From contig WAIB01000002.1 of assembly GCA_009873655.1 (NCBI GenBank), positions 1 to 56,412 of the forward strand: 56,412 nucleotides of DNA. Reading direction: 5' to 3'. The position numbers and the translations under genes are program-made. The notes beneath the pieces are model-generated. The model was not told the origin of the DNA. It made no database searches and was given only the letters and a program-made list of their open reading frames with translations. This document shows positions 1 through 8,587 of the stretch, piece after piece (the first letter of the stretch is position 1; every line of letters starts with the position of its first letter). This DNA comes from Nitrospinota bacterium (GTDB lineage: Bacteria; Nitrospinota; Nitrospinia; Nitrospinales; VA-1).

Positions 1-342
1 AAATCACCACTCGAAGAAAAGGAAGCAGAGCAGCAGAACAAAGAAAAACAAATGCAGAAAGGCGCGGAGAATAAGTCTAACGTAACTACAGACGATAAGG
101 TGAACAAAGCAGTTGGTGACAAAAAACCATCAGGTCAAGTAAAGACAGAAGTCAAACAGGCAGACACCAAAGCCAAAGATTCCAAAACCGCTGCTCCAGA
201 AAAGAAACCTCTTGCCAAAAAGGAGGAGAAGAAGCCTCCGCCGAAAAAGTCTGAAAAGTCTGAAAAGGCTGAAAAAGGGGGGAAGGATAAATCTCCGCCA
301 CAAAAAAAGGAGGAAAATAAAAAATCCGGCTTTAACTTCTGA
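1..342 (+). CDS. Lys/Glu/Pro-rich protein, C-terminal fragment
   Basis: The reading frame is open from the first base of the window to a TGA at 340-342, so the 5' part of the gene lies outside. What remains is about 113 residues of low-complexity sequence dominated by Lys, Glu, Pro and Ser, with no recognisable domain or membrane segment, ending in a short hydrophobic Gly-Phe-Asn-Phe. Such tails are usually disordered linkers or nucleic-acid or protein-binding extensions. An ATG at 52 lies in frame but there is no reason to prefer it. The gene converges on mlaF, 80 bases away. Function is unknown. Confidence 0.5.
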   Translation, partial: KSPLEEKEAEQQNKEKQMQKGAENKSNVTTDDKVNKAVGDKKPSGQVKTEVKQADTKAKDSKTAAPEKKPLAKKEEKKPPPKKSEKSEKAEKGGKDKSPPQKKEENKKSGFNF

Positions 343-422
343 AGAACGATACTCCATATTTTTTTAAACGCTTGTTCCGACCGATAAAGTTTGCTTTCAC
401 CCTGTCATTAAATTCAACAGGT

Positions 423-1229
423 TTAGAAATGATTCATTTCTTTGAGTTCTTCACCATAATCCGTTTGGCTTTTGCTGAACGGAATGGGACCATCGGGGCT
501 GCCTTCAATAAACTGCTTTACCCTGGGGTCATTACTGTTTTTGATTTCCTCCGGGGAACCGGAAGCAATTATTTTTCCCTTGAATAACATGATGATTTTA
601 TCAGAAATCCTCATTGCGCTTGGAATTTCATGCGTCACTACCACGGATGTGATTCCCATTTTCCTGCTCAGGCCGATAATGAGTTTATCTATGACACCAA
701 TGGATATGGGATCGAGCCCCGCGGAGGGTTCGTCGTAGAAAACGATTTTTGGGTCTAAGGCAATGGCTCTTGCTAAAGCAATGCGCTTGATCATCCCCCC
801 AGAAAGTTGCGCGGGTTTGAGATGCTCGGCTCCTCTTAATCCCACCATTTCTAATTTCATTTTTACCATTATCTGGATTGTGCTTTCGTTCAGGTCGGTG
901 TGTTCACGCATGGGAAGAGCGACATTGTCTTCAACCGTCAGGGAGTTGAACAAGGCCCCGCTCTGAAACATAATGCCGAATTTTTTTCTTACCCCGTTTG
1001 CGGCTTCTCCTTTAAGCTGGCTGACTTCTTCGCCATCGATCCAGATTTCTCCGGAGTCGGGAGTGTAGGCTCCAATAAGGTGTTTCAAAACGGTACTTTT
1101 CCCGCTACCGCTACCGCCGATGATGGAAGTGATCTGGCCTTTTTCCATTTTGGCGTTGAAGTCATCCAGAACGACCAGACGCTTTTCGCCTTCACCAAAA
1201 GATTTTTTGAGATTTTTTATTTCTATCAT
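423..1229 (-). CDS. mlaF: MlaF-type phospholipid ABC transporter ATPase
   Basis: ATPase subunit that powers lipid movement between inner and outer membranes together with an MlaE permease. The 268 residues carry a Walker A (GGSGSGKST near residue 38), a signature motif LSGGM near 143, and a Walker B followed by DEPSAGLDP near 163, with the His switch in VVTHE. Length and motifs match the MlaF/Ttg2A branch. Its ATG shares one base with the TGA of mlaE (TGATG), so the two are translationally coupled. It is the last gene of the operon; no MlaD (MCE) or MlaC gene follows, and the next gene is convergent. Confidence 0.93.
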   Translation of the reverse strand: MIEIKNLKKSFGEGEKRLVVLDDFNAKMEKGQITSIIGGSGSGKSTVLKHLIGAYTPDSGEIWIDGEEVSQLKGEAANGVRKKFGIMFQSGALFNSLTVEDNVALPMREHTDLNESTIQIMVKMKLEMVGLRGAEHLKPAQLSGGMIKRIALARAIALDPKIVFYDEPSAGLDPISIGVIDKLIIGLSRKMGITSVVVTHEIPSAMRISDKIIMLFKGKIIASGSPEEIKNSNDPRVKQFIEGSPDGPIPFSKSQTDYGEELKEMNHF

Positions 1230-2047
1230 CAGAATACAAAGAAAAATAAAGATGTAAAAACCAAATCCGCAACGATCACCAGGATCATCGAAACCACGAC
1301 CGATGTGCGGGTATTCTGCCCTACTTTTTCTGCGCCCCCTTCAATGATGAAAGCCATGTAACTGCCAACCATAACTATAATGACCGCAAACACACCGCTT
1401 TTTATCAGCCCGGTGACAACATCTTTTATCTCCATGGCATCGAGGGAGTTATTCACATAAACGACCGGATCGATTCCCAGTGTGGTGACGCCAATCAGAA
1501 AACCTCCAAATATTCCCATGAGGTCTGCCATGATGGTCAGGCAGGGCAGCATGATCAAAAGCGCAAGGAACCTGGGTGTGATCAGAAATTTGACCGGATC
1601 CAGGGCCATGGTTTCCAGTGCCAGCACTTCGTCGGAGACTTTCATGGTCCCCATTTCCGCCGTGAACGCAGCTCCCACGCGACCTGCCATAACCAGGGCA
1701 GTCATCAAAGGCCCCAGTTCTCTTAAAATGGCTACACCAACGAGGGCGCCGACAAATTCCAAAGCACCCAGACGGTTGAGCTGATGCGCAGATTGAAAAG
1801 CCAAAATGACACCGATTAAAAATGAAACCAGGAATACAATGGTGGAAGACTTTACGCCTACCTCTTCCATTTGTGTCCACACGGGACCCCACTTATTCGG
1901 TTTTCCTTTTAACGGTTCTATGAAAGTGCAATATAGAGTGGAGCGGGTCAGGTAATAAAGGCCGCTGATTTCCCTGAAAAAGTCTGCGGAAGCATCGACA
2001 AGCCCAAACCCTCTTCTGCCTATGAATCCAAAAAATAACCTGACCAT
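1229..2047 (-). CDS. mlaE: MlaE-type lipid ABC transporter permease
   Basis: Integral inner-membrane permease of the MlaE family (272 residues), partner of the MlaF ATPase. The sequence has the family N-terminal amphipathic region, the conserved block around LREL-GPLMTALVMAGRVGAA, and about five hydrophobic segments. I place the start at the ATG at 2047, preceded by GGGGA five bases upstream; the frame is also open to a TTG at 2095 but without a better ribosome site. It follows the STAS gene by about 108 bases and overlaps mlaF by one base. In known systems MlaE needs an MCE subunit (MlaD) to form the complex, which is not in this window. Confidence 0.92.
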   Translation of the reverse strand: MVRLFFGFIGRRGFGLVDASADFFREISGLYYLTRSTLYCTFIEPLKGKPNKWGPVWTQMEEVGVKSSTIVFLVSFLIGVILAFQSAHQLNRLGALEFVGALVGVAILRELGPLMTALVMAGRVGAAFTAEMGTMKVSDEVLALETMALDPVKFLITPRFLALLIMLPCLTIMADLMGIFGGFLIGVTTLGIDPVVYVNNSLDAMEIKDVVTGLIKSGVFAVIIVMVGSYMAFIIEGGAEKVGQNTRTSVVVSMILVIVADLVFTSLFFFVF

Positions 2048-2155
2048 ATTTTTCCCCGATACGCACCTTTTCGCGAGGTAAGCAATATCATGCAAACCAT
2101 CATCAAGAAGAGAAAAAATTATTTTCTGCCGTATCTCGCCTTTTGCCTGCCAAGG

Positions 2156-2494
2156 TTAGTTGACCAGGGCTTCTTCTTTTGTGTCGAAAACTTCAAATAC
2201 GGTTAACAGGCGTGCGATCTCGAACACATCCTTGACTCCGGGTGTCAGGGAGACCAGCCGAAACTTATTTTGACTGCTGTGGCTCCATTGCAGTCCTTCG
2301 ACCAGGGTTGCGATTCCAGAGCTATCGATGCAGGAGACCCCTGATAAATCAACAATGATGGCTTTATTATTTGCCTGGAACAAGGGGGTTAAAGTGTCGC
2401 GGGCTTTTTTCGAGGAGCTCATGTCGATGTCACCCTTTACTGATACGGTTACCTTATCGTCAGAGTGGTGCTCTAATTTCAACTCGATACTCAC
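2156..2494 (-). CDS. STAS-domain protein (anti-sigma factor antagonist-like)
   Basis: A 112-residue single STAS domain of the SpoIIAA/RsbV kind. The motif CIDSSGIATLVEGLQW contains the Ser that is phosphorylated by an RsbW-type kinase in this family, and the N-terminal strand pair (TVSVKGDIDMSS) is typical. The GTG start overlaps the TGA of the upstream kinase gene by four bases (GTGA), with AGGAG upstream. Alternatively it could serve as an MlaB-like STAS subunit of the downstream MlaEF transporter, since MlaB is also a STAS protein. The RsbW-like neighbour and the phosphorylatable Ser favour the switch role; both together are possible. Confidence 0.88.
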   Translation of the reverse strand: MSIELKLEHHSDDKVTVSVKGDIDMSSSKKARDTLTPLFQANNKAIIVDLSGVSCIDSSGIATLVEGLQWSHSSQNKFRLVSLTPGVKDVFEIARLLTVFEVFDTKEEALVN

Positions 2495-2934
2495 TCTTTG
2501 TTTTTCTCCTGAACCGAAGTCAACTCGCCTTTTAAATTTTTAACCATGGTTAGCAAAGTGCCTTTTGCTCTTTCCGTGCAGTAACTGACATCATCCATGA
2601 TTTCGTTTATGAAATGAGTGCCCAATCCACCCGGTTTTATTTGATCTAGACAACGAGGCATGATCTCGCTGCTGTCGCACTGCTTTCCATAGTCCCTGAT
2701 CTGGACCTTGAAATCTCGCTCATCTATATAAAATGTGGCCTCGATGGGTTCTTCACAAGGGCCTTCATAACTATGTTTAATAATATTCGAGCAGGCTTCA
2801 TCGACGCATAAAATGAGACGCATTGCAGTTTCGTTAGGAACTTCATGGTAATCTAAAAGTTCCTGAAGAACTTTTCGTATCAAACCCAGATACTTTGGGT
2901 GACTGGGTATAGAAAGTTTTATAGGTTGGGCCAT
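2491..2934 (-). CDS. RsbW-like serine kinase / ATP-binding protein
   Basis: A 147-residue GHKL-type ATPase of the anti-sigma kinase family (HATPase_c_2). The N box is seen as ILCVDEACSNIIKHSY near residues 41-56, and a glycine-containing ATP lid as KPGGLGTHFINEIMDDV near 106. Known relatives phosphorylate a STAS partner and so release or trap a target such as a sigma factor. Here it heads an operon with its likely STAS substrate (four-base overlap) and mlaE-mlaF. No sigma factor or PP2C phosphatase is nearby, so the controlled output may be the transporter itself; that is inference. Confidence 0.87.
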   Translation of the reverse strand: MAQPIKLSIPSHPKYLGLIRKVLQELLDYHEVPNETAMRLILCVDEACSNIIKHSYEGPCEEPIEATFYIDERDFKVQIRDYGKQCDSSEIMPRCLDQIKPGGLGTHFINEIMDDVSYCTERAKGTLLTMVKNLKGELTSVQEKNKE

Positions 2935-3319
2935 ACGGCTTTTACATGGTTTATATTTAAGCTGACAGTATACCTCAAAACCCCACTATTTCAACCATAT
3001 CACTGGCATACCACGCGTAGCAATACACAATGGAAATAGGGTTAAAGCAGATGCCTGATTTGTCTGATCAGGCTTTTTTATTTTTGGTTTTTTTTATCAC
3101 CGGGGAAAAGCGGATTCTAAAAAATCAGAATTTGAAAACAATTTTTGGGGGAAGAAGTTATTCCTTTAAATTAAGCATTTTCAAAGTTAAAATAGAAAAT
3201 AGGTCAGACCCAACCCAGGCAGGGGAGAAAATAATGGCATAAAAGGATGTATGGCCGTTAAACTATTGGCCTGTTTGCCCGTTCCCGGGTGGTAATTAAC
3301 TTTATCAGGTTTACTGGAT
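2935..3319. other. Intergenic region between divergent operons
   Basis: No convincing gene is seen here. The left side should hold the promoter of the minus-strand rsbW-like operon and the right side that of the DUF721 gene. It contains a plus-strand intrinsic terminator near 3053-3080 that has no gene directly upstream. A 70-codon frame (3030-3242) has no ribosome site, overlaps the terminator and resembles nothing. Confidence 0.5.
3053..3080 (+). terminator. Rho-independent terminator with no gene before it
   Basis: Perfect 7-bp stem GCCTGAT (3053-3059) / ATCAGGC (3067-3073) with a seven-base loop, followed by TTTTTTA. The T-run is only on the plus strand, so it stops rightward transcription. 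The nearest upstream plus-strand gene ends at 342, with a whole opposite-strand operon between, so it may end an unannotated small RNA starting in 2940-3050. Confidence 0.6.
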
Positions 3320-3622
3320 ATGATAAGAAAGCAAAACCTGAATAAAAACTGGTCTGATTTAGGCTCGGTTTTAACGGACTCCTTACCGGAAAATTTACAA
3401 AAAGATCAGAAAGAATGGTGGGGTTATCAATGGAATCTTACCGTTGGGGAAGAAATTTCAAGAATATCTTCAATTGAGAAGATCGTTCAGGGGGTTCTTC
3501 ATGTGCGGTTGAAAAGTGGTGAATGGTTACCGGCGCTGGAAAGTTTGAAGGAAAAAATTATTTGCGAATTAAATAGTCGGGCTGGAAAACAGCGTGTTAA
3601 AAAAATTAAAATAGTAGTCTAG
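3320..3622 (+). CDS. DUF721 (DciA-like) protein
   Basis: A 100-residue protein of the DUF721 family. Visible family features are a central Trp-containing segment (WNLTVGEEISRIS), the strand GVLHVRLKSGEWLPALE, and a C-terminal Leu-rich helix ending in a Lys/Val tail. The family includes DciA, the helicase loader or operator of many bacteria that lack DnaC. This copy is short and lacks an extended tail, so a helicase-loading role is only inferred. It lies 51 bases before the TPR lipoprotein gene and probably shares a transcript with it. Confidence 0.7.
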   Translation: MIRKQNLNKNWSDLGSVLTDSLPENLQKDQKEWWGYQWNLTVGEEISRISSIEKIVQGVLHVRLKSGEWLPALESLKEKIICELNSRAGKQRVKKIKIVV

Positions 3623-3673
3623 CCGCTCAATTATAGAATGGAAAAAATGATAAAAATTTTGAGGAAGGAGTCA

Positions 3674-5518
3674 ATGGGTAATCTCTTTTCATTAAATTTT
3701 AGGGTGAAGGGCCAATGGCCTGCGTTAAATCTTCTGGTCTCCGGATTTATAATTTTATTCCTTGCCAATTGTTCTACGGTCAATACCCAAATGGAGGAGC
3801 GATCAGAAAATTTAGATCTTTCCCTGTCTTATGCAGCGAAAATGTATGAGCAGAAAAGGCAACATTCACAAAATCTGGAAGGCAAAGATCCCCGGGCTTA
3901 TTTTCATTATTTAATGTCCCTGGAGGCTGAAAAGAAATTTCAGTTTGAAGTGGCAGCTTCTCATTATAAAGAGATCGTAAAATACGATCCCGAAACAGAA
4001 AAGTTTTTTGAAAAGCACGTGCGCCTGCTGTTGCGTACCGGCCAGTTTGATGAAGCGGTTAAAGTCGGACAAGAAGCCTTGAAGCGGTTTCCCAAAAATA
4101 AAGCCATCCATATGGATCTGGGAGACATTCTGGCCAGCCAGGGGAAAGTGGACTCCGCAATTTACCACTATGAAAGCGTAAGCCAAATCCACCCGAAAAA
4201 TCCGCGGGCTATTTTCCTGAAAGGAACCGTGTTAGAAAGTCAGGGTAAATGGGACCAGGCGAAAGATATGTACCGGAAGGCTGCCAAATTGGAACACAAC
4301 AATCCGTTAGGGCAGTTTTACCTTGGCAGGGCTTTATTGCAAAGTAATGAGTTGGAGGAAGCCGAAAAGAGCTTTCAAATGGCGGTTATATTAAAGCCTA
4401 ATTTATTGCAAGCTCGAAAATACCTGGCCTGGGTTTATGAGCGATTAGGAAAACCCGAGGAAGCTCTTAAAGAATACAGCCTCTTGATAAAACTGAAACA
4501 GGATAATCCGTTTATAAAGAAGCGCATTGAAAAAATTCAATTTGCCTCTGACCCCTCCTATAAAAACGAAATTTCAAATCACAGCGGAATTCCTGAGGAA
4601 CTGTCGAAACAGCCGAACGTCCATATGAGAATCGCCGCTATTTATTTTGAAGAGACTCTGTATTTAAGGGCGTTAGACGAGTTTCAGCTGGTTCTGGTCG
4701 CCGATGACCATAAGGATCCTCATGTGCTTATGGCGCGGATATACGAAAACCAGGGGCGGTTGGACAAGGCCATCAAGGAGTTTGAAATCCTGAGGAAACT
4801 GGAGCCGGAGTCCATGGACATCCTGCGTTATGCGGCACGTTTATACCACCTGGCTGACCAAACGGATTCAGCTATTGAGCTTTTGAAAACTGCCGCGGAA
4901 AAGGAACCCGAGAATGATCAAATCTACCATTCCCTGGCCCTTGCATATATGTCCAAAAAAGAAAACGAAAAAGCGGTAGAAAGTATGAAGAAAGCATTGG
5001 CTCTCAATCCCAAAAAGGATTCCTATTATTTTGAATTGGGCGCTTTGATGGAAAAAACAGGGGATTTTAAAGGCGCGATTGAAAATATGAGGCAGGCTAT
5101 AGAAATAAATCCACTGCACTCCAACGCTCATAATTTTTTAGGATATATATATGCGCTTGAAGGCCGAGACCTGGACCGCGCTCTCGAGCACCTGACAAAA
5201 GCTCTCACCATTCAACCTCGCAACGGTTACTTTTTAGACAGTCTTGGATGGATCTATTTCAAAAAAGGCGAGTCGGAAAAAGCCCTGGCTCAAATTCAAA
5301 AAGCTTTGATTTATACCGAACCGGATCCCGTACTTTATGACCATCTTGGCGACATTCTGTTTTCTCTGAAAAATTATGATGAAGCCAAAGGAGCCTGGAA
5401 AAACAGCCGGTCTTTGACGCTTCATCAAAAAGGAGATCTGGGAGGAGAAATGCCCAACCCGCAAACCCTCCAGGAAAAAATCGAAAAAGCAAAAAAACTC
5501 ATCCAGCAAAGTTACTAA
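3674..5518 (+). CDS. TPR-repeat lipoprotein
   Basis: A 614-residue exported protein with a signal peptide ending in a lipobox (LANC near residue 34) and then tandem tetratricopeptide repeats over nearly the whole chain; at least ten units show the A-x3-Y/F ... P spacing. Such proteins are scaffolds, often for outer-membrane or surface assemblies. The frame is open to an ATG at 3638, but AGGAAGGAG at 3662-3670 sits directly before the ATG at 3674, which I prefer. It is followed by the lolB-like gene after 91 bases. No catalytic domain is seen; the partner is unknown. Confidence 0.8.
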   Translation: MGNLFSLNFRVKGQWPALNLLVSGFIILFLANCSTVNTQMEERSENLDLSLSYAAKMYEQKRQHSQNLEGKDPRAYFHYLMSLEAEKKFQFEVAASHYKEIVKYDPETEKFFEKHVRLLLRTGQFDEAVKVGQEALKRFPKNKAIHMDLGDILASQGKVDSAIYHYESVSQIHPKNPRAIFLKGTVLESQGKWDQAKDMYRKAAKLEHNNPLGQFYLGRALLQSNELEEAEKSFQMAVILKPNLLQARKYLAWVYERLGKPEEALKEYSLLIKLKQDNPFIKKRIEKIQFASDPSYKNEISNHSGIPEELSKQPNVHMRIAAIYFEETLYLRALDEFQLVLVADDHKDPHVLMARIYENQGRLDKAIKEFEILRKLEPESMDILRYAARLYHLADQTDSAIELLKTAAEKEPENDQIYHSLALAYMSKKENEKAVESMKKALALNPKKDSYYFELGALMEKTGDFKGAIENMRQAIEINPLHSNAHNFLGYIYALEGRDLDRALEHLTKALTIQPRNGYFLDSLGWIYFKKGESEKALAQIQKALIYTEPDPVLYDHLGDILFSLKNYDEAKGAWKNSRSLTLHQKGDLGGEMPNPQTLQEKIEKAKKLIQQSY

Positions 5519-5609
5519 CATGGCTGCCCCTTTGCGGAAGGATAATCGGGGAAGAATTTCACCTGACGCCTGAGGCAAAATTACCTTATTAAAGCGTGGT
5601 TTTTTGTTT

Positions 5610-6470
5610 ATGAAGGATAGATTTTTTTACTCCTGTCGGTTATTCCAATCCGTAAAGCAGGGAATCCGTTCCGACTTTAAGGATATCCATAAAAGAAAAT
5701 TTCTTTTTGCTTTCTACTTTATTTTTTTCTTTCTGGGAGCATGCCAGACTTCCGTTGAAAAAGTCCCTCCGCATTTTTCAAAGGAAACCATTTCTCCGGA
5801 ATATATATTTAACAGGCTCCAGGCCCGCGCGAATAAAATTTATAGCGTTAAATCATTTGCGCGCACCACCTTTATTGGCAAAGAAGTTAAGCAGTCCTTC
5901 CGCCAGACTCTGGTATTGCAGGCGAACCGATCTATTCGTGTAGATACTTATGGGTTATTTGGCCAGGCCATGGGGGTTTTTATTAGAACTTCAGGAGGTA
6001 TGGAATTCCTGGATCCTTCAAAAGGCAGAATTTTTTCCGGACCGGATGTTAAGCGCCTTTTGCGGAAACTACTTGGAACTCAGATTGATTTTCGAGAGCA
6101 TTTAAGAATTTTTGTCGGGCATATCCCCCACTTTGAGTTTCTCAAAGTAAAAAACTCCAGATTGAGTTCAGACAACACCCGATATATTATTCAGGCAAAA
6201 GATATAAAACACAGCGGAGAAGTCATTCTGAATATAGATACCCTGACATTGTTGCCCTTGGAAATGACTCGAATAGAAGAAGGGCAAAAGCGGTATTTTG
6301 TAAAATGGCAGGACTACGAAAAAATCGGCTCCATAGATTGGCCGCATCTGGTCACCCTCGAATTCCCCGGTAGAGAGGAATTAATAAGGATCAAATATAA
6401 GGACCCGATTTTAAATGCGAAAATCGATCCGGAAACATTCAAATTGATACCTGCGGTTTCCCCCGAGTAA
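5610..6470 (+). CDS. LolB-like outer-membrane lipoprotein
   Basis: An exported lipoprotein of about 286 residues: a long basic N-terminus, a hydrophobic signal segment, and a lipobox (LGAC) near residue 47. The mature part resembles the LolB/DUF4292 half-barrel that accepts lipoproteins at the outer membrane (RANKIYSVKSFARTTF and RVDTYGLFGQAMGVF regions). Context supports this: the stop is followed two bases later by ispE, and lolB-ispE-prs is the order also known from E. coli. Sequence similarity alone is weak, so the symbol is left blank. The ATG at 5610 is preferred over a TTG two codons upstream; no strong ribosome site is visible. Confidence 0.65.
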   Translation: MKDRFFYSCRLFQSVKQGIRSDFKDIHKRKFLFAFYFIFFFLGACQTSVEKVPPHFSKETISPEYIFNRLQARANKIYSVKSFARTTFIGKEVKQSFRQTLVLQANRSIRVDTYGLFGQAMGVFIRTSGGMEFLDPSKGRIFSGPDVKRLLRKLLGTQIDFREHLRIFVGHIPHFEFLKVKNSRLSSDNTRYIIQAKDIKHSGEVILNIDTLTLLPLEMTRIEEGQKRYFVKWQDYEKIGSIDWPHLVTLEFPGREELIRIKYKDPILNAKIDPETFKLIPAVSPE

Positions 6471-6472
6471 AA

Positions 6473-7381
6473 ATGACCCCATCCAAAAAACTGAAATTTA
6501 AAACCCCCGCAAAAATAAATTTAGGACTTCATATTCATAAAAAAAGGGAGGATGGATTCCATGAACTGGAGACCCTTTTTCAAATGGTCGCATGGTTCGA
6601 TGAAATAGAGATGGAAGAAACCTCCGAAAAGGTCGAGTTGTTTTGCGATACACCTGGTGTTCCTAACGATGAAAATAATCTTGTTATGAAGGCGGTGCGG
6701 GTTCTCCAGAACCGGTTCCCCGAAAAATGCGGAGGAGTAAAAATCAGACTTAAAAAAAATATTCCATTTGGAGCGGGACTGGGAGGTGGAAGTGGAAATG
6801 CCGCCGGAACTTTATTGGCTCTAAACCATTTATGGGATCTGAATTTACCCCGAGAGGAATTGACCCAAATGGCTTCCAGTCTGGGCTCAGATGTCCCCTT
6901 TTTCCTCATGTCCCCATGCGCGATTGGAAGGGGAAAAGGGGAAATTCTGGAACCGATTGAAAATCCAATTAGTTTTTATATTTTAATGATTTACCCAGGA
7001 TTCCCCATCGCCACACCCTGGGTTTACGGGAATCTAAAATTGAAGTTGACAAAGGCCGAAAATAATATTAGCATTTTGACCAATTTTTTAATGCGCTCGG
7101 AGTTTGCCCAGTTGGGGGCAGCCCTTTATAACGACTTGGAACTCGTTGTTATTAAAAGGTATCCGGAGATTTTACAGATTAAAAATGAGCTGCTGAGCTT
7201 GGGGGCTGAAGGTGCGCTCTTGTCGGGAAGTGGTTCGACTGTCTTTGGAATCTTCGAAAATCCCGAAATCGCAAAAAAAGCGTTGGCCAGATTTACTGGG
7301 GAAAAGTACAGGGTGTGTCTGGCTAAAAGCATCACTCGCTTTTCTGAATTTTTTCCTGAAGAAATGTTACCGGCTTTTTAA
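6473..7381 (+). CDS. ispE: 4-diphosphocytidyl-2-C-methyl-D-erythritol kinase
   Basis: GHMP-family kinase of the MEP isoprenoid pathway, phosphorylating CDP-methylerythritol in the cytoplasm. The 302 residues start with the typical KTPAKINLGLHI, contain the glycine-rich ATP loop PFGAGLGGGSGNAAG near residue 99, the substrate segment GSDVPFFL near 138, and the C-terminal LSGSGSTVFGIF near 243. The ATG lies two bases after the stop of the lolB-like gene, so the two are cotranscribed. Length is normal for the family. Confidence 0.96.
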   Translation: MTPSKKLKFKTPAKINLGLHIHKKREDGFHELETLFQMVAWFDEIEMEETSEKVELFCDTPGVPNDENNLVMKAVRVLQNRFPEKCGGVKIRLKKNIPFGAGLGGGSGNAAGTLLALNHLWDLNLPREELTQMASSLGSDVPFFLMSPCAIGRGKGEILEPIENPISFYILMIYPGFPIATPWVYGNLKLKLTKAENNISILTNFLMRSEFAQLGAALYNDLELVVIKRYPEILQIKNELLSLGAEGALLSGSGSTVFGIFENPEIAKKALARFTGEKYRVCLAKSITRFSEFFPEEMLPAF

Positions 7382-7476
7382 CGATGGCCTTGTCATTGTA
7401 AAAAGCTTTTTTGTCTTGACCCCTTTAAAAACCCCTTGCGGGGAATTGAATTTTTGATGGTGAGGTTTTACCTCCA

Positions 7477-7552
7477 TGGGGCGTCGTCAAGTGGCTAAGA
7501 CACAGGATTTTGATTCCTGCATTCGGAGGTTCGAGTCCTCCCGCCCCAGCCA
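7477..7552 (+). tRNA. tRNA-Gln (TTG anticodon)
   Basis: Cloverleaf with acceptor TGGGGCG / CGCCCCA, anticodon stem CAGGA / TCCTG with loop TTTTGAT giving anticodon TTG, T arm GGAGG-TTCGAGT-CCTCC, discriminator G and encoded CCA. It sits between ispE and prs and only 20 bases before the prs start, so it may be processed from a longer transcript. A small GAGGT-TTT-ACCTC hairpin (7462-7474) lies just upstream. Confidence 0.97.
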
Positions 7553-7572
7553 GATTTTTTTAAGGATGCTGA

Positions 7573-8538
7573 ATGTTTTCCAGCGATAATAGGCGTGTAC
7601 TGGTTTTTTCCGGTCGAGCTAATCAGAAACTAACGGAAGAAATCTGTGACTACATGGATGTTCCGCTAGGGAAAACCGTGATTCGTGATTTCTCGGATAA
7701 AGAGATTTATGTGCGAATCGAAGAAAATGTTCGTGGGGGAGATGTGTTTGTTGTTCAGTCAACATGTTTCCCGGGTAATACAAATTTAATGGAATTGCTG
7801 ATTATGATCGACGCTTTACGTCGGTCTTCGGCAAAAAGAATCACGGCTGTTATTCCTTATTACGGCTATGCTCGTCAGGATAGAAAAAACGAGCCCAGGG
7901 TACCCATTACATCCAAGTTAGTTGCGGATCTGGTGGTTACGGCGGGGGCGGATCGGGTCCTGACGGTCGATCTGCATGCAGGGCAGATTCAGGGGTTTTT
8001 TAATATTCCCGTGGATCATTTATTCGCCATAAATGTTTTGATCGATTACATAAAAGAGCAGAAACTGGAAAACCTGATCGTAATTTCACCCGATGCGGGT
8101 GGGGTGGAAAGAGCACGGGCCTATGCAAAACGCCTGAACACCTCTTTGGCGATCATCGACAAGCGCAGGGATATTCCCAATGAAGCCAAGGCGATGAATA
8201 TCATTGGGGATGTAAAAGGAAAAATAGCAATTATCGTGGACGACATGATCGATACAGCGGGAACTTTGATGGAGGCGACGGATGCCCTGCTGGGAGCAGG
8301 TGCAAAAGAAGTGCATGCCTGCTGTTCCCATCCGGTCTTGTCGGGACCCGCAGGAGACCGTATTGCGAATTCACCCATTAAATCGGTGGTGACAACCAAT
8401 ACGATTCCTTTAAACGGGCAATTGGAAAAAAACCCGAAGATAAAAGTGTTGTCTGTTGCGGCCCTCCTGGGGGAAGCAATTTTAAGAATTCATCAGGAGA
8501 CCTCTGTCAGCTCTTTGTTTGATTCTGCAAAGGAGTAA
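7573..8538 (+). CDS. prs: Ribose-phosphate pyrophosphokinase
   Basis: Makes PRPP from ribose 5-phosphate and ATP for nucleotide, histidine and cofactor synthesis. The 321 residues show the class I features: flexible-loop motif [10 protein letters not shown] near residue 96, [11 protein letters not shown] near 133, and the PRPP-binding loop [11 protein letters not shown] near 223. The ATG at 7573 follows AAGGA. The gene lies within the conserved ispE-tRNA-prs-rplY-pth run. Nothing unusual is seen. Confidence 0.97.
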   Translation: MFSSDNRRVLVFSGRANQKLTEEICDYMDVPLGKTVIRDFSDKEIYVRIEENVRGGDVFVVQSTCFPGNTNLMELLIMIDALRRSSAKRITAVIPYYGYARQDRKNEPRVPITSKLVADLVVTAGADRVLTVDLHAGQIQGFFNIPVDHLFAINVLIDYIKEQKLENLIVISPDAGGVERARAYAKRLNTSLAIIDKRRDIPNEAKAMNIIGDVKGKIAIIVDDMIDTAGTLMEATDALLGAGAKEVHACCSHPVLSGPAGDRIANSPIKSVVTTNTIPLNGQLEKNPKIKVLSVAALLGEAILRIHQETSVSSLFDSAKE

Positions 8539-8587
8539 AAAAGAGGTTTGAATCCCATAGTATTCATTACATTGATCGGAGTTAAGA

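Noticed and set aside
1..342. Possible MlaD (MCE) gene completing the Mla set
   Set aside because: It is on the other strand and only a Lys/Glu/Pro-rich tail is visible, with no MCE motif.
3030..3242. 70-codon frame between divergent operons
   Set aside because: It overlaps a terminator, has no ribosome site and resembles no protein.
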